Shown: positions 1-5,807 of the stretch, piece after piece
How the letters are laid out: each line of letters opens with the position of its first letter
How positions within the stretch are numbered: position 1 is the stretch's first letter
From: an archaeon
GTDB taxonomy: Archaea; Thermoproteota; Nitrososphaeria; Nitrososphaerales; Gagatemarchaeaceae
NCBI GenBank assembly: GCA_021822995.1
Contig: JAKAPN010000034.1
Coordinates: 1-8,348 of the forward strand
Direction of reading: 5' to 3'
Length of the DNA stretch: 8,348 nucleotides
The notes under the pieces: generated by a model
Told to the model about the DNA's origin: nothing
Databases searched by the model: none
The model's input: only the letters and a program-made list of their open reading frames with translations
Translations under genes and position numbers: made by a program

Positions 1-438
1 CGATCTGTACTTACAGGAGGGACCTGGACCGGCTTCGACCTGTACACCGGTCTGGTACTGTCACGCATCCTAAAGTCGTTGGACGTCCCCGCCAGGGTGG
101 AGGTCGCGAAGAGGCTCACTCCGACTACGTTCTTCATAATCCCGTCTCTCGCCGCGGTGGCCATAACCGCAGGGATCTATCTTGCCCAGACGCTCGGAGT
201 GTTCAGCCTGACCAACCCATGGATCCTCGCCGCTGGGGTCATAGTGGTGATCCTCACCGCTCAGGGGTTCGGTATCTTCCTCCCCAACGGGGTGCGGATA
301 TTCCTCGAGCTGGCGAAGGCAAAGCCCGACCTGGCGCTGATATCGAAGCTGACCATGAGGAACGTCCGCCTTGCGGCCAGCCAGGCGGTGTTCCAGATCC
401 TGATCATATTGGTGATGGCTCACCTTGCGGTGCAATAG
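1..438 (+). CDS. Integral membrane protein, CopD/DUF2269-like (5' truncated by window edge)
   Basis: The frame is open from base 1, so this is the last 145 residues of a longer protein; the TTG at 79 is an internal Leu codon, not a start. The visible part begins with a helix-like segment containing GGTWTGFDLY, then an Arg/Lys-rich loop and RLTPTTFFIIP leading into a membrane helix (about residues 43-65 of the fragment). A second helix lies at about 73-95, a PNGVRIFLEL amphipathic stretch follows, and a last helix is at about 125-143. The GG...F helix followed by a basic loop recalls the CopD/DUF2269 group of small four- to five-helix membrane proteins. That is a resemblance from memory and the substrate is unknown. 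The stop TAG directly abuts the ATG of the next small membrane gene, so the two are probably translated together and may form a complex. Confidence 0.72.
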   Translation, partial: RSVLTGGTWTGFDLYTGLVLSRILKSLDVPARVEVAKRLTPTTFFIIPSLAAVAITAGIYLAQTLGVFSLTNPWILAAGVIVVILTAQGFGIFLPNGVRIFLELAKAKPDLALISKLTMRNVRLAASQAVFQILIILVMAHLAVQ

Positions 439-636
439 ATGAACACGAGCGCGCTCGTGGCAATCGCCTTGCTAGCCGGAGCACTGCTCGTTGTCTTCGG
501 GTTCCTGTACAGGATGGCCGCAGAGAGCCACGCGAAGGGGGAGTTGGCCTACGACGGGATCCTGATACTTCGGTGGGCGTTGCTGGGACAGCTGATCATC
601 TTCGCGGTGCTCACCATCACTGCCTTCCTGACCTGA
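439..636 (+). CDS. Small two-helix membrane protein, unknown function
   Basis: This encodes 65 residues. The ATG follows immediately after the TAG of the preceding membrane gene, with only a weak GGTG six bases before the start, so translational coupling is the likely mode of expression. Two hydrophobic segments are visible, at about residues 5-27 and 42-64. They are separated by a short polar loop holding HAKGELAYDG and a conserved-looking ILRWALLGQ entering helix 2. No signal-peptide cleavage site or catalytic motif is seen. I do not recognise the family. Adjacency suggests a partner or accessory subunit of the upstream multi-pass protein. Codon use resembles the neighbours (G/C at third positions), which supports it being a real gene despite its size. 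Confidence 0.7.
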   Translation: MNTSALVAIALLAGALLVVFGFLYRMAAESHAKGELAYDGILILRWALLGQLIIFAVLTITAFLT

Positions 637-763
637 CCGACCGCGAGAGGTGGCGACCGCCCTACTCTTCGGCAACAGCGCATGGTGGCCTGGGTTCCCA
701 TTCAGGACGAGGCATCCCATCGACCACTCCCTTCGGCATCCAAAGGCCGCTGCCCAGGGGAGC

Positions 764-771
764 TTCTTATC
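764..771 (+). promoter_or_regulatory. TATA-like box for the SRPBCC gene
   Basis: TTCTTATC is centred about 30 bases before the ATG at 798, in an otherwise G/C-rich 161-base intergenic stretch (637-797). No Shine-Dalgarno sequence precedes the ATG. The spacing fits an archaeal promoter producing a leaderless or nearly leaderless mRNA. Confidence 0.55.
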
Positions 772-797
772 ACGGGCCATGTCCGCTCCCGCCTATC

Positions 798-1220
798 ATG
801 CGCTTCGAAGCGTCCGTCCTGGTCAAAGCCTCCAGGGACAAGGTATACTCGGCCTATGCTGACTTCGAGGCGATGCCGAGATGGTCAAGACGAGCTGTGA
901 AGGTGACGAGCGTAGCGACGGAAGGAAACACCGCCCGCCTTGAAACTGCCCCGTCGGGAGGAGGCCGGAGGCACGTCACAGAAATGAAGCTCTTCCCTCC
1001 CGACAAGGCCGAGTCCGAGAGCGCGACCAGGTTCACGAAGAACCACAGCGCGGTGACGTTCGAAACCGTCCCAGGAGGGACACGGGTGACGGCGTCTCTG
1101 GAGGTGGATTTCAAGGGACGCTGGGGGTGGGTCATGAAGCCCATGGGGAAGGCCGAGGCCGAGGCGTCGGCTTTGGCTGAGCTGATTGCGTTCGCCAAAT
1201 ACGTGGAAAGCATACCATGA
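798..1220 (+). CDS. SRPBCC/START-fold protein (polyketide cyclase/Bet v 1-like)
   Basis: This encodes 140 residues, a usual length for a single-domain SRPBCC protein, whose fold makes a deep hydrophobic ligand pocket. The N-terminus has the typical strand-helix pattern: FEASVLVKASRDKVYSAYAD, then FEAMPRWSR (residues 23-31), where the 'P-W' turn is characteristic. A run of antiparallel strands follows: VKVTSVATEG, ARLET, AVTFETVPGGTRVTASLEVDF. A long C-terminal helix (about 113-139, Ala/Glu/Lys rich) closes the pocket. The frame is open well upstream, to 219, but the ATG at 798 is preferred because the domain starts there and a TATA-like box lies 30 bases before it. No ligand or enzymatic role can be assigned: members include aromatase/cyclases, lipid carriers and stress proteins. 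It stands alone, 79 bases from the next gene, which has its own promoter. Confidence 0.85.
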   Translation: MRFEASVLVKASRDKVYSAYADFEAMPRWSRRAVKVTSVATEGNTARLETAPSGGGRRHVTEMKLFPPDKAESESATRFTKNHSAVTFETVPGGTRVTASLEVDFKGRWGWVMKPMGKAEAEASALAELIAFAKYVESIP

Positions 1221-1268
1221 TGAGCGCCAGGCACGCGCCTCCCTCCTACGCCCCGGGACCAGAGTACA

Positions 1269-1276
1269 CTCTTATG
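1269..1276 (+). promoter_or_regulatory. TATA-like box for the toroid gene
   Basis: CTCTTATG is centred 27 bases before the ATG at 1300, within the 79-base gap after the SRPBCC gene. There is no Shine-Dalgarno before the ATG. This decides the start at 1300 over in-frame upstream codons. Confidence 0.6.
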
Positions 1277-1299
1277 GGCCCGTATGTGATCTGACAACT

Positions 1300-2259
1300 A
1301 TGAAGAGCGTAACCGAGTGGCTGCTCGAGCCGTCGCAGCCAGCCGTCAGATACCTGACGATGAAGGGTCTTACGGAGGACGCGAGCCGTGGAGAGGTCGC
1401 TGAAGCGAAAGCGGAGGTAACCTCCAGGGGATGGGCGGCCGAGATTCTTTCGCAGCAGAAGCCCGGCGGCAACTGGCTCGACAAGGAGGATGGCCTCTAC
1501 GTGCCGAAATATACTTCGACCAACTGGATGCTCCTCACGCTTTCCGACCTCGGGGTCACAAGGGAAGACCACCGCATCGCCAAGGCCTGCTCACTCTGGA
1601 TGGACACATATTCCCGAGCCGACGGAGGGTTCGACACTCCTGGGGCAGAGAGCAGCGAGCACTGCCTTACAGGGAACACAGCCAGGGCACTCGTCAAGTT
1701 TGGGTATGTGGACGAGCCGAGAGTGAAGAGCGCCTTCGACCTCCTGGCGAAGACCCAGACTGCGAGCGGTGGGTGGCACTGCCGGGGAAAGAGTGCTACG
1801 ATCGACGCCTGGGAGGGGTTGAGCGCTTTCGCCGTCTATCCCAGACAAAAGTGGTCAAGGAGCATGAAGGCGGCTGTCGAGCGGGGGTGCGAGTTCTATC
1901 TAGACCGCAGGTTGTTCAGACAGGGCGCCAGCTACGAACCCTGGCTCCGCTTCCACTTCCCCTACCACTACTACTACGACGTCCTTGTCGGTTTGGACTT
2001 TCTGACCGCCCTCGGCTATGCCGGAGACAGGCGGATGAGGCCCGCCCTCTCGCTCCTCAGGGAGAAGCGGCGGGAGGACGGCCGCTGGAATCTGGACGCG
2101 GTTCACCCTGACTTCGACAACGGCGGCAAGTGGCCTGGCTGGTGGAAGCGGTATCGCAGCAGCTTCCACCCCTTCGCTCTTGAGCAGGCCGGCCATCCGA
2201 GCAAGATGATAACCCTCAGAGCTCTGACCGTGCTGAAGAGGGTCGAGTCCGCCTCGTAG
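1300..2259 (+). CDS. Alpha/alpha-toroid protein, prenyltransferase/squalene-cyclase-like
   Basis: This encodes 319 residues from the ATG at 1300. The frame is open to 1186, but those extra codons overlap the SRPBCC gene and the TATA box fits 1300. It opens with a WLLEPSQPAVRYLTMKGL helix pair, then repeats of helix pairs ending in Gly-Trp/Phe turns: QQKPGGNW (52-59), ADGGF (107-111), QTASGGWHC (153-161) and REDGRWN (258-264). These are QW-like repeats of terpenoid cyclases and protein prenyltransferase beta subunits. A CLTGNTARAL helix (122-131) and an aromatic stretch, FHFPYHYYYD (218-227), would line the central cavity. The DxDD acid motif of squalene-hopene cyclases is absent, and the protein is about half their length, so cyclisation is unlikely. 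Similar short proteins are commonly annotated 'prenyltransferase' or 'squalene cyclase' without proof. Substrate and reaction are unknown; no isoprenoid genes flank it. Confidence 0.8.
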   Translation: MKSVTEWLLEPSQPAVRYLTMKGLTEDASRGEVAEAKAEVTSRGWAAEILSQQKPGGNWLDKEDGLYVPKYTSTNWMLLTLSDLGVTREDHRIAKACSLWMDTYSRADGGFDTPGAESSEHCLTGNTARALVKFGYVDEPRVKSAFDLLAKTQTASGGWHCRGKSATIDAWEGLSAFAVYPRQKWSRSMKAAVERGCEFYLDRRLFRQGASYEPWLRFHFPYHYYYDVLVGLDFLTALGYAGDRRMRPALSLLREKRREDGRWNLDAVHPDFDNGGKWPGWWKRYRSSFHPFALEQAGHPSKMITLRALTVLKRVESAS

Positions 2260-2323
2260 CTCGGCCAGAGAAAGGAGCAACTCCAGCGGCCGAATCCAGC
2301 CTCTACCGCTCGCTCGAGTGGGG

Positions 2324-2665
2324 CTACTCGGGATTGAGCCAGATTATGTTCCCGTCAGGATCTTCCAGCTGCGCGAACGGGCCCCACCCTTCGTCCTTCG
2401 GAGGGTGGATGAACTTCACACCCTTCGATTTCAGCTCCCTGTACGTTTCGTCCAGGTTCTTCGTGCCCAGTGCGATGCCTGTGTTTCCCTTCTCAGGCTC
2501 CTCGCTTTCGCAGATATGCAGGACAGTCTTGGAGCCCTTGGGGGCGACTGTGATCCAGTGTCCCTTGGTGTCTCTGGGCTCGAGCCCGAGCACCTCCGTG
2601 TACCATTTCAGAGACTTCTTCGCATCCGTTACTACGATGGCGACGTCGATGATTCCTGTTATCAT
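2324..2665 (-). CDS. VOC/glyoxalase-fold protein
   Basis: This encodes 113 residues, the normal size of one VOC protein made of two beta-alpha-beta3 modules. Module 1 starts IIDVAIVVTDAKKSLKWYTEVLGLEP and module 2 starts at about residue 63 with GIALGTKNLDETYRELKSKGV. The C-terminal signature FAQLEDPDGNIIWLNP is typical. By position, the four metal-ligand sites are Asp7 (usually His), His50, Ile64 (usually His/Glu) and Glu101, so at most three of four are candidate ligands and a canonical glyoxalase I activity is doubtful. VOC members include isomerases, dioxygenases and antibiotic-resistance proteins, and the substrate here cannot be inferred. The gene is convergent with the toroid gene and has its own TATA-like box. 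It lies 121 bases downstream of the cysS operon end, so it is probably transcribed separately. Confidence 0.88.
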   Translation of the reverse strand: MITGIIDVAIVVTDAKKSLKWYTEVLGLEPRDTKGHWITVAPKGSKTVLHICESEEPEKGNTGIALGTKNLDETYRELKSKGVKFIHPPKDEGWGPFAQLEDPDGNIIWLNPE

Positions 2666-2689
2666 TGACTTCTCACTCTATCGCTGAAA

Positions 2690-2697
2690 GATAAAGC
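2690..2697 (-). promoter_or_regulatory. TATA-like box for the VOC gene
   Basis: On the minus strand GCTTTATC is centred 28 bases before the ATG at 2665, with no Shine-Dalgarno before the start. It implies a leaderless transcript independent of the upstream operon. Confidence 0.6.
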
Positions 2698-2786
2698 CTC
2701 CTTTCCAGATGCGGCAGTTGTCCATCAGCCGTGACCAAAAGCTGACAAGCATCCAAGGTGCTTCGGCGAGACAGCCGTAACAGGGC

Positions 2787-3329
2787 TTAGAACTTGAACC
2801 CGGCGTTCTCGAGCACTTCGTCGTGCGAGCGGGCAATGTCCTGCCTCGGCGTCAGCTTCGTGTCGACGTAACGAAGCTCGGTCCACGCTTCATGCGCAGG
2901 AGGCCTACCGTCCGGAGCCTCCCCTCTGAAGATGAATTCAAAGTCCCAATGCGTCGTGAGCGCGGGGAACCTCTTCGGGGTGCCTGTCTCGGCGACGACG
3001 GTGGGCCCGGAGAGCTGGATGTCCATGCCCAGCTGTTCCTTCAGGACCCTCTTCGCCGCTTCCTGTGGGGACTCGAAGAGCATAAGATGGGAAGACGGCA
3101 GCATCCACTCTGCGCTATGGGTCTTGGCACGGCCTGGGTCGAGGGCGCCGATGTGGTCCCAGGGTGCCTCGGGGTTGAGATGCCCCATGAGGACTCGGCC
3201 TTCACTGTCGGTGACGATGACGAAGGAAGACAGGCAAAACCCGTTCTCCGGGATCTCCGTGGTGTAGACAGAGACATCCACCTTCGCGGAGGGTCGGGCG
3301 AACCTGCAGAACCGTCTGTCTGTGGTCAT
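2787..3329 (-). CDS. Nudix-like hydrolase with degenerate Nudix box
   Basis: This encodes 180 residues. After a 30-residue N-terminal region it shows the Nudix core strand FVIVTDSEGRVLMGHL (36-51), and a loop leads to WMLPSSHLMLFESPQEAAKR. The 23-residue Nudix box (G x5 E x7 REUxEExGU) aligns at residues 80-102, with substitutions: first Gly is Ser80, Glu86 and Arg94 are kept, the Glu of 'RE' is Val95, the metal-binding 'EE' is Glu98-Gln99, and Gly101 is kept. The fold is therefore likely retained, but metal-dependent pyrophosphohydrolysis may be altered or lost. The C-terminal half (THWDFEFIFRGEAP, AWTELRYVD) is the usual strand set after the box. The ATG overlaps the TGA of the upstream metallopeptidase-like gene as ATGA, showing translational coupling as the last gene of the cysS operon. 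Confidence 0.75.
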   Translation of the reverse strand: MTTDRRFCRFARPSAKVDVSVYTTEIPENGFCLSSFVIVTDSEGRVLMGHLNPEAPWDHIGALDPGRAKTHSAEWMLPSSHLMLFESPQEAAKRVLKEQLGMDIQLSGPTVVAETGTPKRFPALTTHWDFEFIFRGEAPDGRPPAHEAWTELRYVDTKLTPRQDIARSHDEVLENAGFKF

Positions 3330-3832
3330 CGCTTTGCCTTTACACCGACGTTCTTCAAGAACCTATCGAAGACCTCTTCCGAAATCCACTCCACTCTCAG
3401 GTACTGGGCGACCTGTCCCTCGTCCATCCCGAGCCTCCGCGCTTCCTTCACAGCCACCTTGTAAGCCTCGACCTCCGTCGGCCTGTCGACATATTCGTAA
3501 CTCCTGTCCCACAGCTCTTTCCCTTCCCGGTGCTGGCGAATGTGGACCAGTTCGTGTATCACGTCCAGATAGACGTCTATCTCGGCGCCTTCCCTGAGGT
3601 ATTTCGCGTTCACCACTATGGATCCCTTGCCGTCATCTATCTTCATGTACCCATGACCGCCGACGATGTCTACAGAAAGCCCCCCGAGGACGTCCTTCGT
3701 CCCGCTTCCGAAGATGGACTTTACGGCTCCGACCCGCTCGAATCCGCCGAAAACGCTCATGAACGGGTGCGTGCCGATCGACGACTTCCTTTCTATGCTG
3801 ACGCCGAGGTCCACTCTGAAAACCAACCGCAA
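3326..3832 (-). CDS. HExxH zinc metallopeptidase-like protein
   Basis: Up to 168 residues if started at the TTG at 3832; the ATG at 3760 would give 144. HELVH at residues 93-97 (numbered from the TTG) is a zinc-binding HExxH helix, and the third ligand is probably Glu120 or Glu122 in RPTEVEAY, 23-25 residues on, as in gluzincin-like peptidases. The N-terminal part is beta-rich (GGLSVDIVGGHGYMKID, GSIVVNAKYL), and the C-terminus is helical (EEVFDRFLKNVGV). There is no signal peptide, so action is cytoplasmic. The family is not recognised and the substrate is unknown. It is the third gene of the cysS operon: the gap after the GNAT gene is 4 bases with the TTG start, and its stop overlaps the Nudix start by 4 bases. 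The start is uncertain because the ATG that overlaps the GNAT stop (3840) is out of frame with this ORF. Confidence 0.75.
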   Translation of the reverse strand: MRLVFRVDLGVSIERKSSIGTHPFMSVFGGFERVGAVKSIFGSGTKDVLGGLSVDIVGGHGYMKIDDGKGSIVVNAKYLREGAEIDVYLDVIHELVHIRQHREGKELWDRSYEYVDRPTEVEAYKVAVKEARRLGMDEGQVAQYLRVEWISEEVFDRFLKNVGVKAKR

Positions 3833-3836
3833 CTCT

Positions 3837-4574
3837 TCATTTTAGCCTTTTTTCGAGGACGACCTTGTCGTACATCGGTTCGAACCCGTTGTCGAGATAG
3901 AGCTGGATGGCACCCTCGGACGCCAGGGTCTGCAGGACGAGCGACCTCCCCTCGTTCTCAGCGACCTGCCGGGCCTTCGCGAGCAGAGCCGTCGCAATCC
4001 CCTGCCTCCTATGCTCGGGGAGGGTCCCGACGCAGTACACTCCGAGCACCCCCCGCGTCCTGAAGAGCGCGATCACCCCCGCCGTTTCGCCCCCCGCCCT
4101 TCGCTCGAGGAGCGTTGCAGCCCTGTCTTTCAGAATGGAAGCGACGATGGGTTCCACAGTCCCTGTGAGCTCCTCGTCCCCGTAGAAGGACCTGAGATAG
4201 GCGGCAGTCCAGCTCCCCGGAGACGCGCGCACGGTCCCGCGCTCGTCCCCGACTTCCTTGGTCGGTCCCTTCGAAACGAGGACGTTCATCCTGTCCACCT
4301 GCATATACCCCGACGAGCGCAGCAGGTCCAGGCTCGCGCATGATGCGAAGGCGACGAACGTTGTGCTCATCCCTGAACCTCCGAAGTATCTTTCGGCCCA
4401 CTCAGCGGTCCCGGCCGTCCCGCGGCAGGTGAGGGCTCCGGCTCTGTTGAAGAACGGCTCCCTGAGCGCGTCCGACGACAGCAGGTAACCGTCGCCGCGC
4501 CTCACGAGCCTGGCCCACCTGGACCACCAGCTCACTTCGTTGAGCTCGACCGCTCTTCTCTCAGGCACCCTCAA
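3837..4574 (-). CDS. GNAT-family N-acetyltransferase
   Basis: This encodes 245 residues from the TTG at 4574; GTG at 4568 is an alternative that removes two residues. The TTG has a GGGGGT stretch 8 bases upstream, but both starts overlap the end of cysS. The C-terminal third is a clear GNAT domain: strand beta4 GVLGVYCVGTLPEHR, the acetyl-CoA pyrophosphate loop RRQGIA (189-194), helix ALLAKARQVAENEG, strand SLVLQTL (211-217), and the closing AIQLYLDNGFEPMYDKVVLEK. The first 110 residues (three Trp at 16, 17 and 20; GAGLTC-like region near 45-50) are weakly conserved and may be a degenerate GNAT half, as in two-domain family members. The acceptor could be a small amine, an amino acid or a protein N-terminus and cannot be read from sequence. 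It is the second gene of the cysS operon. Confidence 0.85.
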   Translation of the reverse strand: MRVPERRAVELNEVSWWSRWARLVRRGDGYLLSSDALREPFFNRAGALTCRGTAGTAEWAERYFGGSGMSTTFVAFASCASLDLLRSSGYMQVDRMNVLVSKGPTKEVGDERGTVRASPGSWTAAYLRSFYGDEELTGTVEPIVASILKDRAATLLERRAGGETAGVIALFRTRGVLGVYCVGTLPEHRRQGIATALLAKARQVAENEGRSLVLQTLASEGAIQLYLDNGFEPMYDKVVLEKRLK

Positions 4575-5742
4575 GCAAGTCGACCCCCAGCGTCTTCATC
4601 CCGGCGATGGCAGGCGCAGCCATCCTCCTGGCCCTGTCTCTGTCTCCTACCTTCGACGCGGCCTTCAGCGTGGCTTCTGCCCACTTCAGCGCCTTCGGGG
4701 TGTCGAAGTCGTCATCCAGCGCCCGTCCGAAAGCGCCCAGAGTCGATCCGTCCCGCTCGGACGCTCCGACCTTCCTCGCAGCCTCTTTCATCCTCCGGAG
4801 CCTGCGGCGTGCCGCCCCGATGCCCGAGAGGCCCGCCTCCTTCCTGTAGTGGATGGAGAGGAAGAAGAACCTGATTTCAGCGGCGGAGAGCGACTTCATC
4901 GCCTCCTTGACCGTCACTGCGTTTCCGAGCGACTTTGACATCTTCTCGCCTCCCGTCTTTACCAGGTTGGTGTGCACCCAGTGAACGACGAAGGGGCGCA
5001 CGCCGGTGAGCGACTCGGCCTGGGCTATCTCCGCTTCGTGGTGGGGGTAGATGAGCTCGTAGGCTCCTCCATGGATGTCGTACTGGGCGCCGAGCAGCGG
5101 GATGGTGACCGCCGTGTCTTGTATGTGCCAGCCGGGCGAACCGAGCCCCCACGGGCTCGTCCACAGGCCATCGACGAGGACCTCGGGGCGCCAGAGCGCG
5201 AAGTCGTTGAGGTTCTTCTTCGCGGGGACGAGCTCCAGCGGCCTGAGCGCCAGGCCATTCTTCGTCAGATGCGAGAGGCGCCCCCAGCGGCCGAACTTGG
5301 CGGTGTCGAAGAAGACCCACCCGTCGGCCTGGTAGGCGAGTCCCTTGTCCAAAAGGACCGCAGTCTCTCTGATGGCCTCGTCGACATGAGGGGAGACCGG
5401 CTCGAACTTGCTGACGGTCTCGATGTTCAGGGAGCCCATGTCTGCGATGAGGGATTCGGTCATGCGCTTCGAGTATTCCATGGGGTCCTCGCCGGCGGCC
5501 TTGGCAGCCTGGCTGATCTTCTCGTCGATGTCGGTGATGTTCATCAGATAGAATACATCGTATCCGAGACGGCCAAGATATCTGGCCAGCGCGTCGAAGA
5601 AGATGTAGGTCCTCGCGTGCCCCAGGTGCATCCCCGACTGGACCGTCGGACCGCAGACGAACATGCTGACCCGGGGCGGGGCGAGCGGCCGGAACACTTC
5701 CTTCCTCCCGCTCATCGTGTTGAACAGCTTCAGCGCGCACAT
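4561..5742 (-). CDS. cysS: Cysteinyl-tRNA synthetase (short, variant zinc site)
   Basis: Class I aminoacyl-tRNA synthetase that activates cysteine with ATP and charges tRNA-Cys in the cytoplasm. Visible signatures: VCGPTVQSG (29-37), the HIGH-type HLGH (39-42), MNITDIDEKI (67-76), and the KMSKS loop GEKMSKSLGN (265-274). In the E. coli enzyme zinc is held by Cys28, Cys209, His234 and Glu238. Here Cys30, His234 and Glu238 (YPHHEAEIA) are present, but the Cys209 position is Asp209 (GWHIQDT instead of GWHIECS). At 393 residues it is shorter than the 461-residue E. coli protein; the loss is in the C-terminal helical and anticodon-binding region. The ATG at 5742 has a TATA-like box 31 bases upstream. 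It heads an operon with a GNAT, an HExxH protein and a Nudix-like protein. Confidence 0.95.
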   Translation of the reverse strand: MCALKLFNTMSGRKEVFRPLAPPRVSMFVCGPTVQSGMHLGHARTYIFFDALARYLGRLGYDVFYLMNITDIDEKISQAAKAAGEDPMEYSKRMTESLIADMGSLNIETVSKFEPVSPHVDEAIRETAVLLDKGLAYQADGWVFFDTAKFGRWGRLSHLTKNGLALRPLELVPAKKNLNDFALWRPEVLVDGLWTSPWGLGSPGWHIQDTAVTIPLLGAQYDIHGGAYELIYPHHEAEIAQAESLTGVRPFVVHWVHTNLVKTGGEKMSKSLGNAVTVKEAMKSLSAAEIRFFFLSIHYRKEAGLSGIGAARRRLRRMKEAARKVGASERDGSTLGAFGRALDDDFDTPKALKWAEATLKAASKVGDRDRARRMAAPAIAGMKTLGVDLLEGA

Positions 5743-5769
5743 TCCTTGCGGGCAGTCGGGAACTGCTGG

Positions 5770-5777
5770 GTATTAGT
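5770..5777 (-). promoter_or_regulatory. TATA-like box for the cysS operon
   Basis: On the minus strand ACTAATAC is centred 31 bases before the cysS ATG, implying a leader of only a few bases. It lies in the 65-base divergent gap shared with the small gene at 5808, so the two directions may compete for factor binding. Confidence 0.55.
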
Positions 5778-5783
5778 TTTTGA
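5775..5783 (+). promoter_or_regulatory. Weak TATA-like box for the gene at 5808
   Basis: The T-rich stretch AGTTTTTGA is centred 29 bases before the ATG at 5808, at the expected archaeal spacing, but is a poor TATA match. It directly adjoins and partly overlaps the opposite-strand box for cysS. Confidence 0.3.
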
Positions 5784-5807
5784 ACGGGAAAACACGCACG
5801 TCGGGCA

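Noticed and set aside
219..797. Upstream extension of the SRPBCC frame
   Set aside because: It overlaps both membrane genes in another frame, gives Arg/Pro/Gly-rich nonsense and has no promoter; the domain and TATA spacing support the ATG at 798.
1186..1299. Upstream extension of the toroid gene
   Set aside because: It overlaps the SRPBCC gene, is unlike the family start, and the TATA-like box fits the ATG at 1300.
1431..2111. 226-codon overlapping frame inside the toroid gene
   Set aside because: Same-strand shadow rich in Arg, Gly and Pro, with no family features.
2261..2293. Inverted repeat TCGGCC/GGCCGA after the toroid gene, as a possible terminator
   Set aside because: The stem is only 6 pairs with a 21-base loop and no T-run follows; such a repeat is expected by chance in G/C-rich DNA.
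2666..2786. Possible RNA gene or small ORF between the VOC and Nudix-like genes
   Set aside because: No cloverleaf, conserved RNA motif or start-supported ORF is visible; only the VOC promoter was found.
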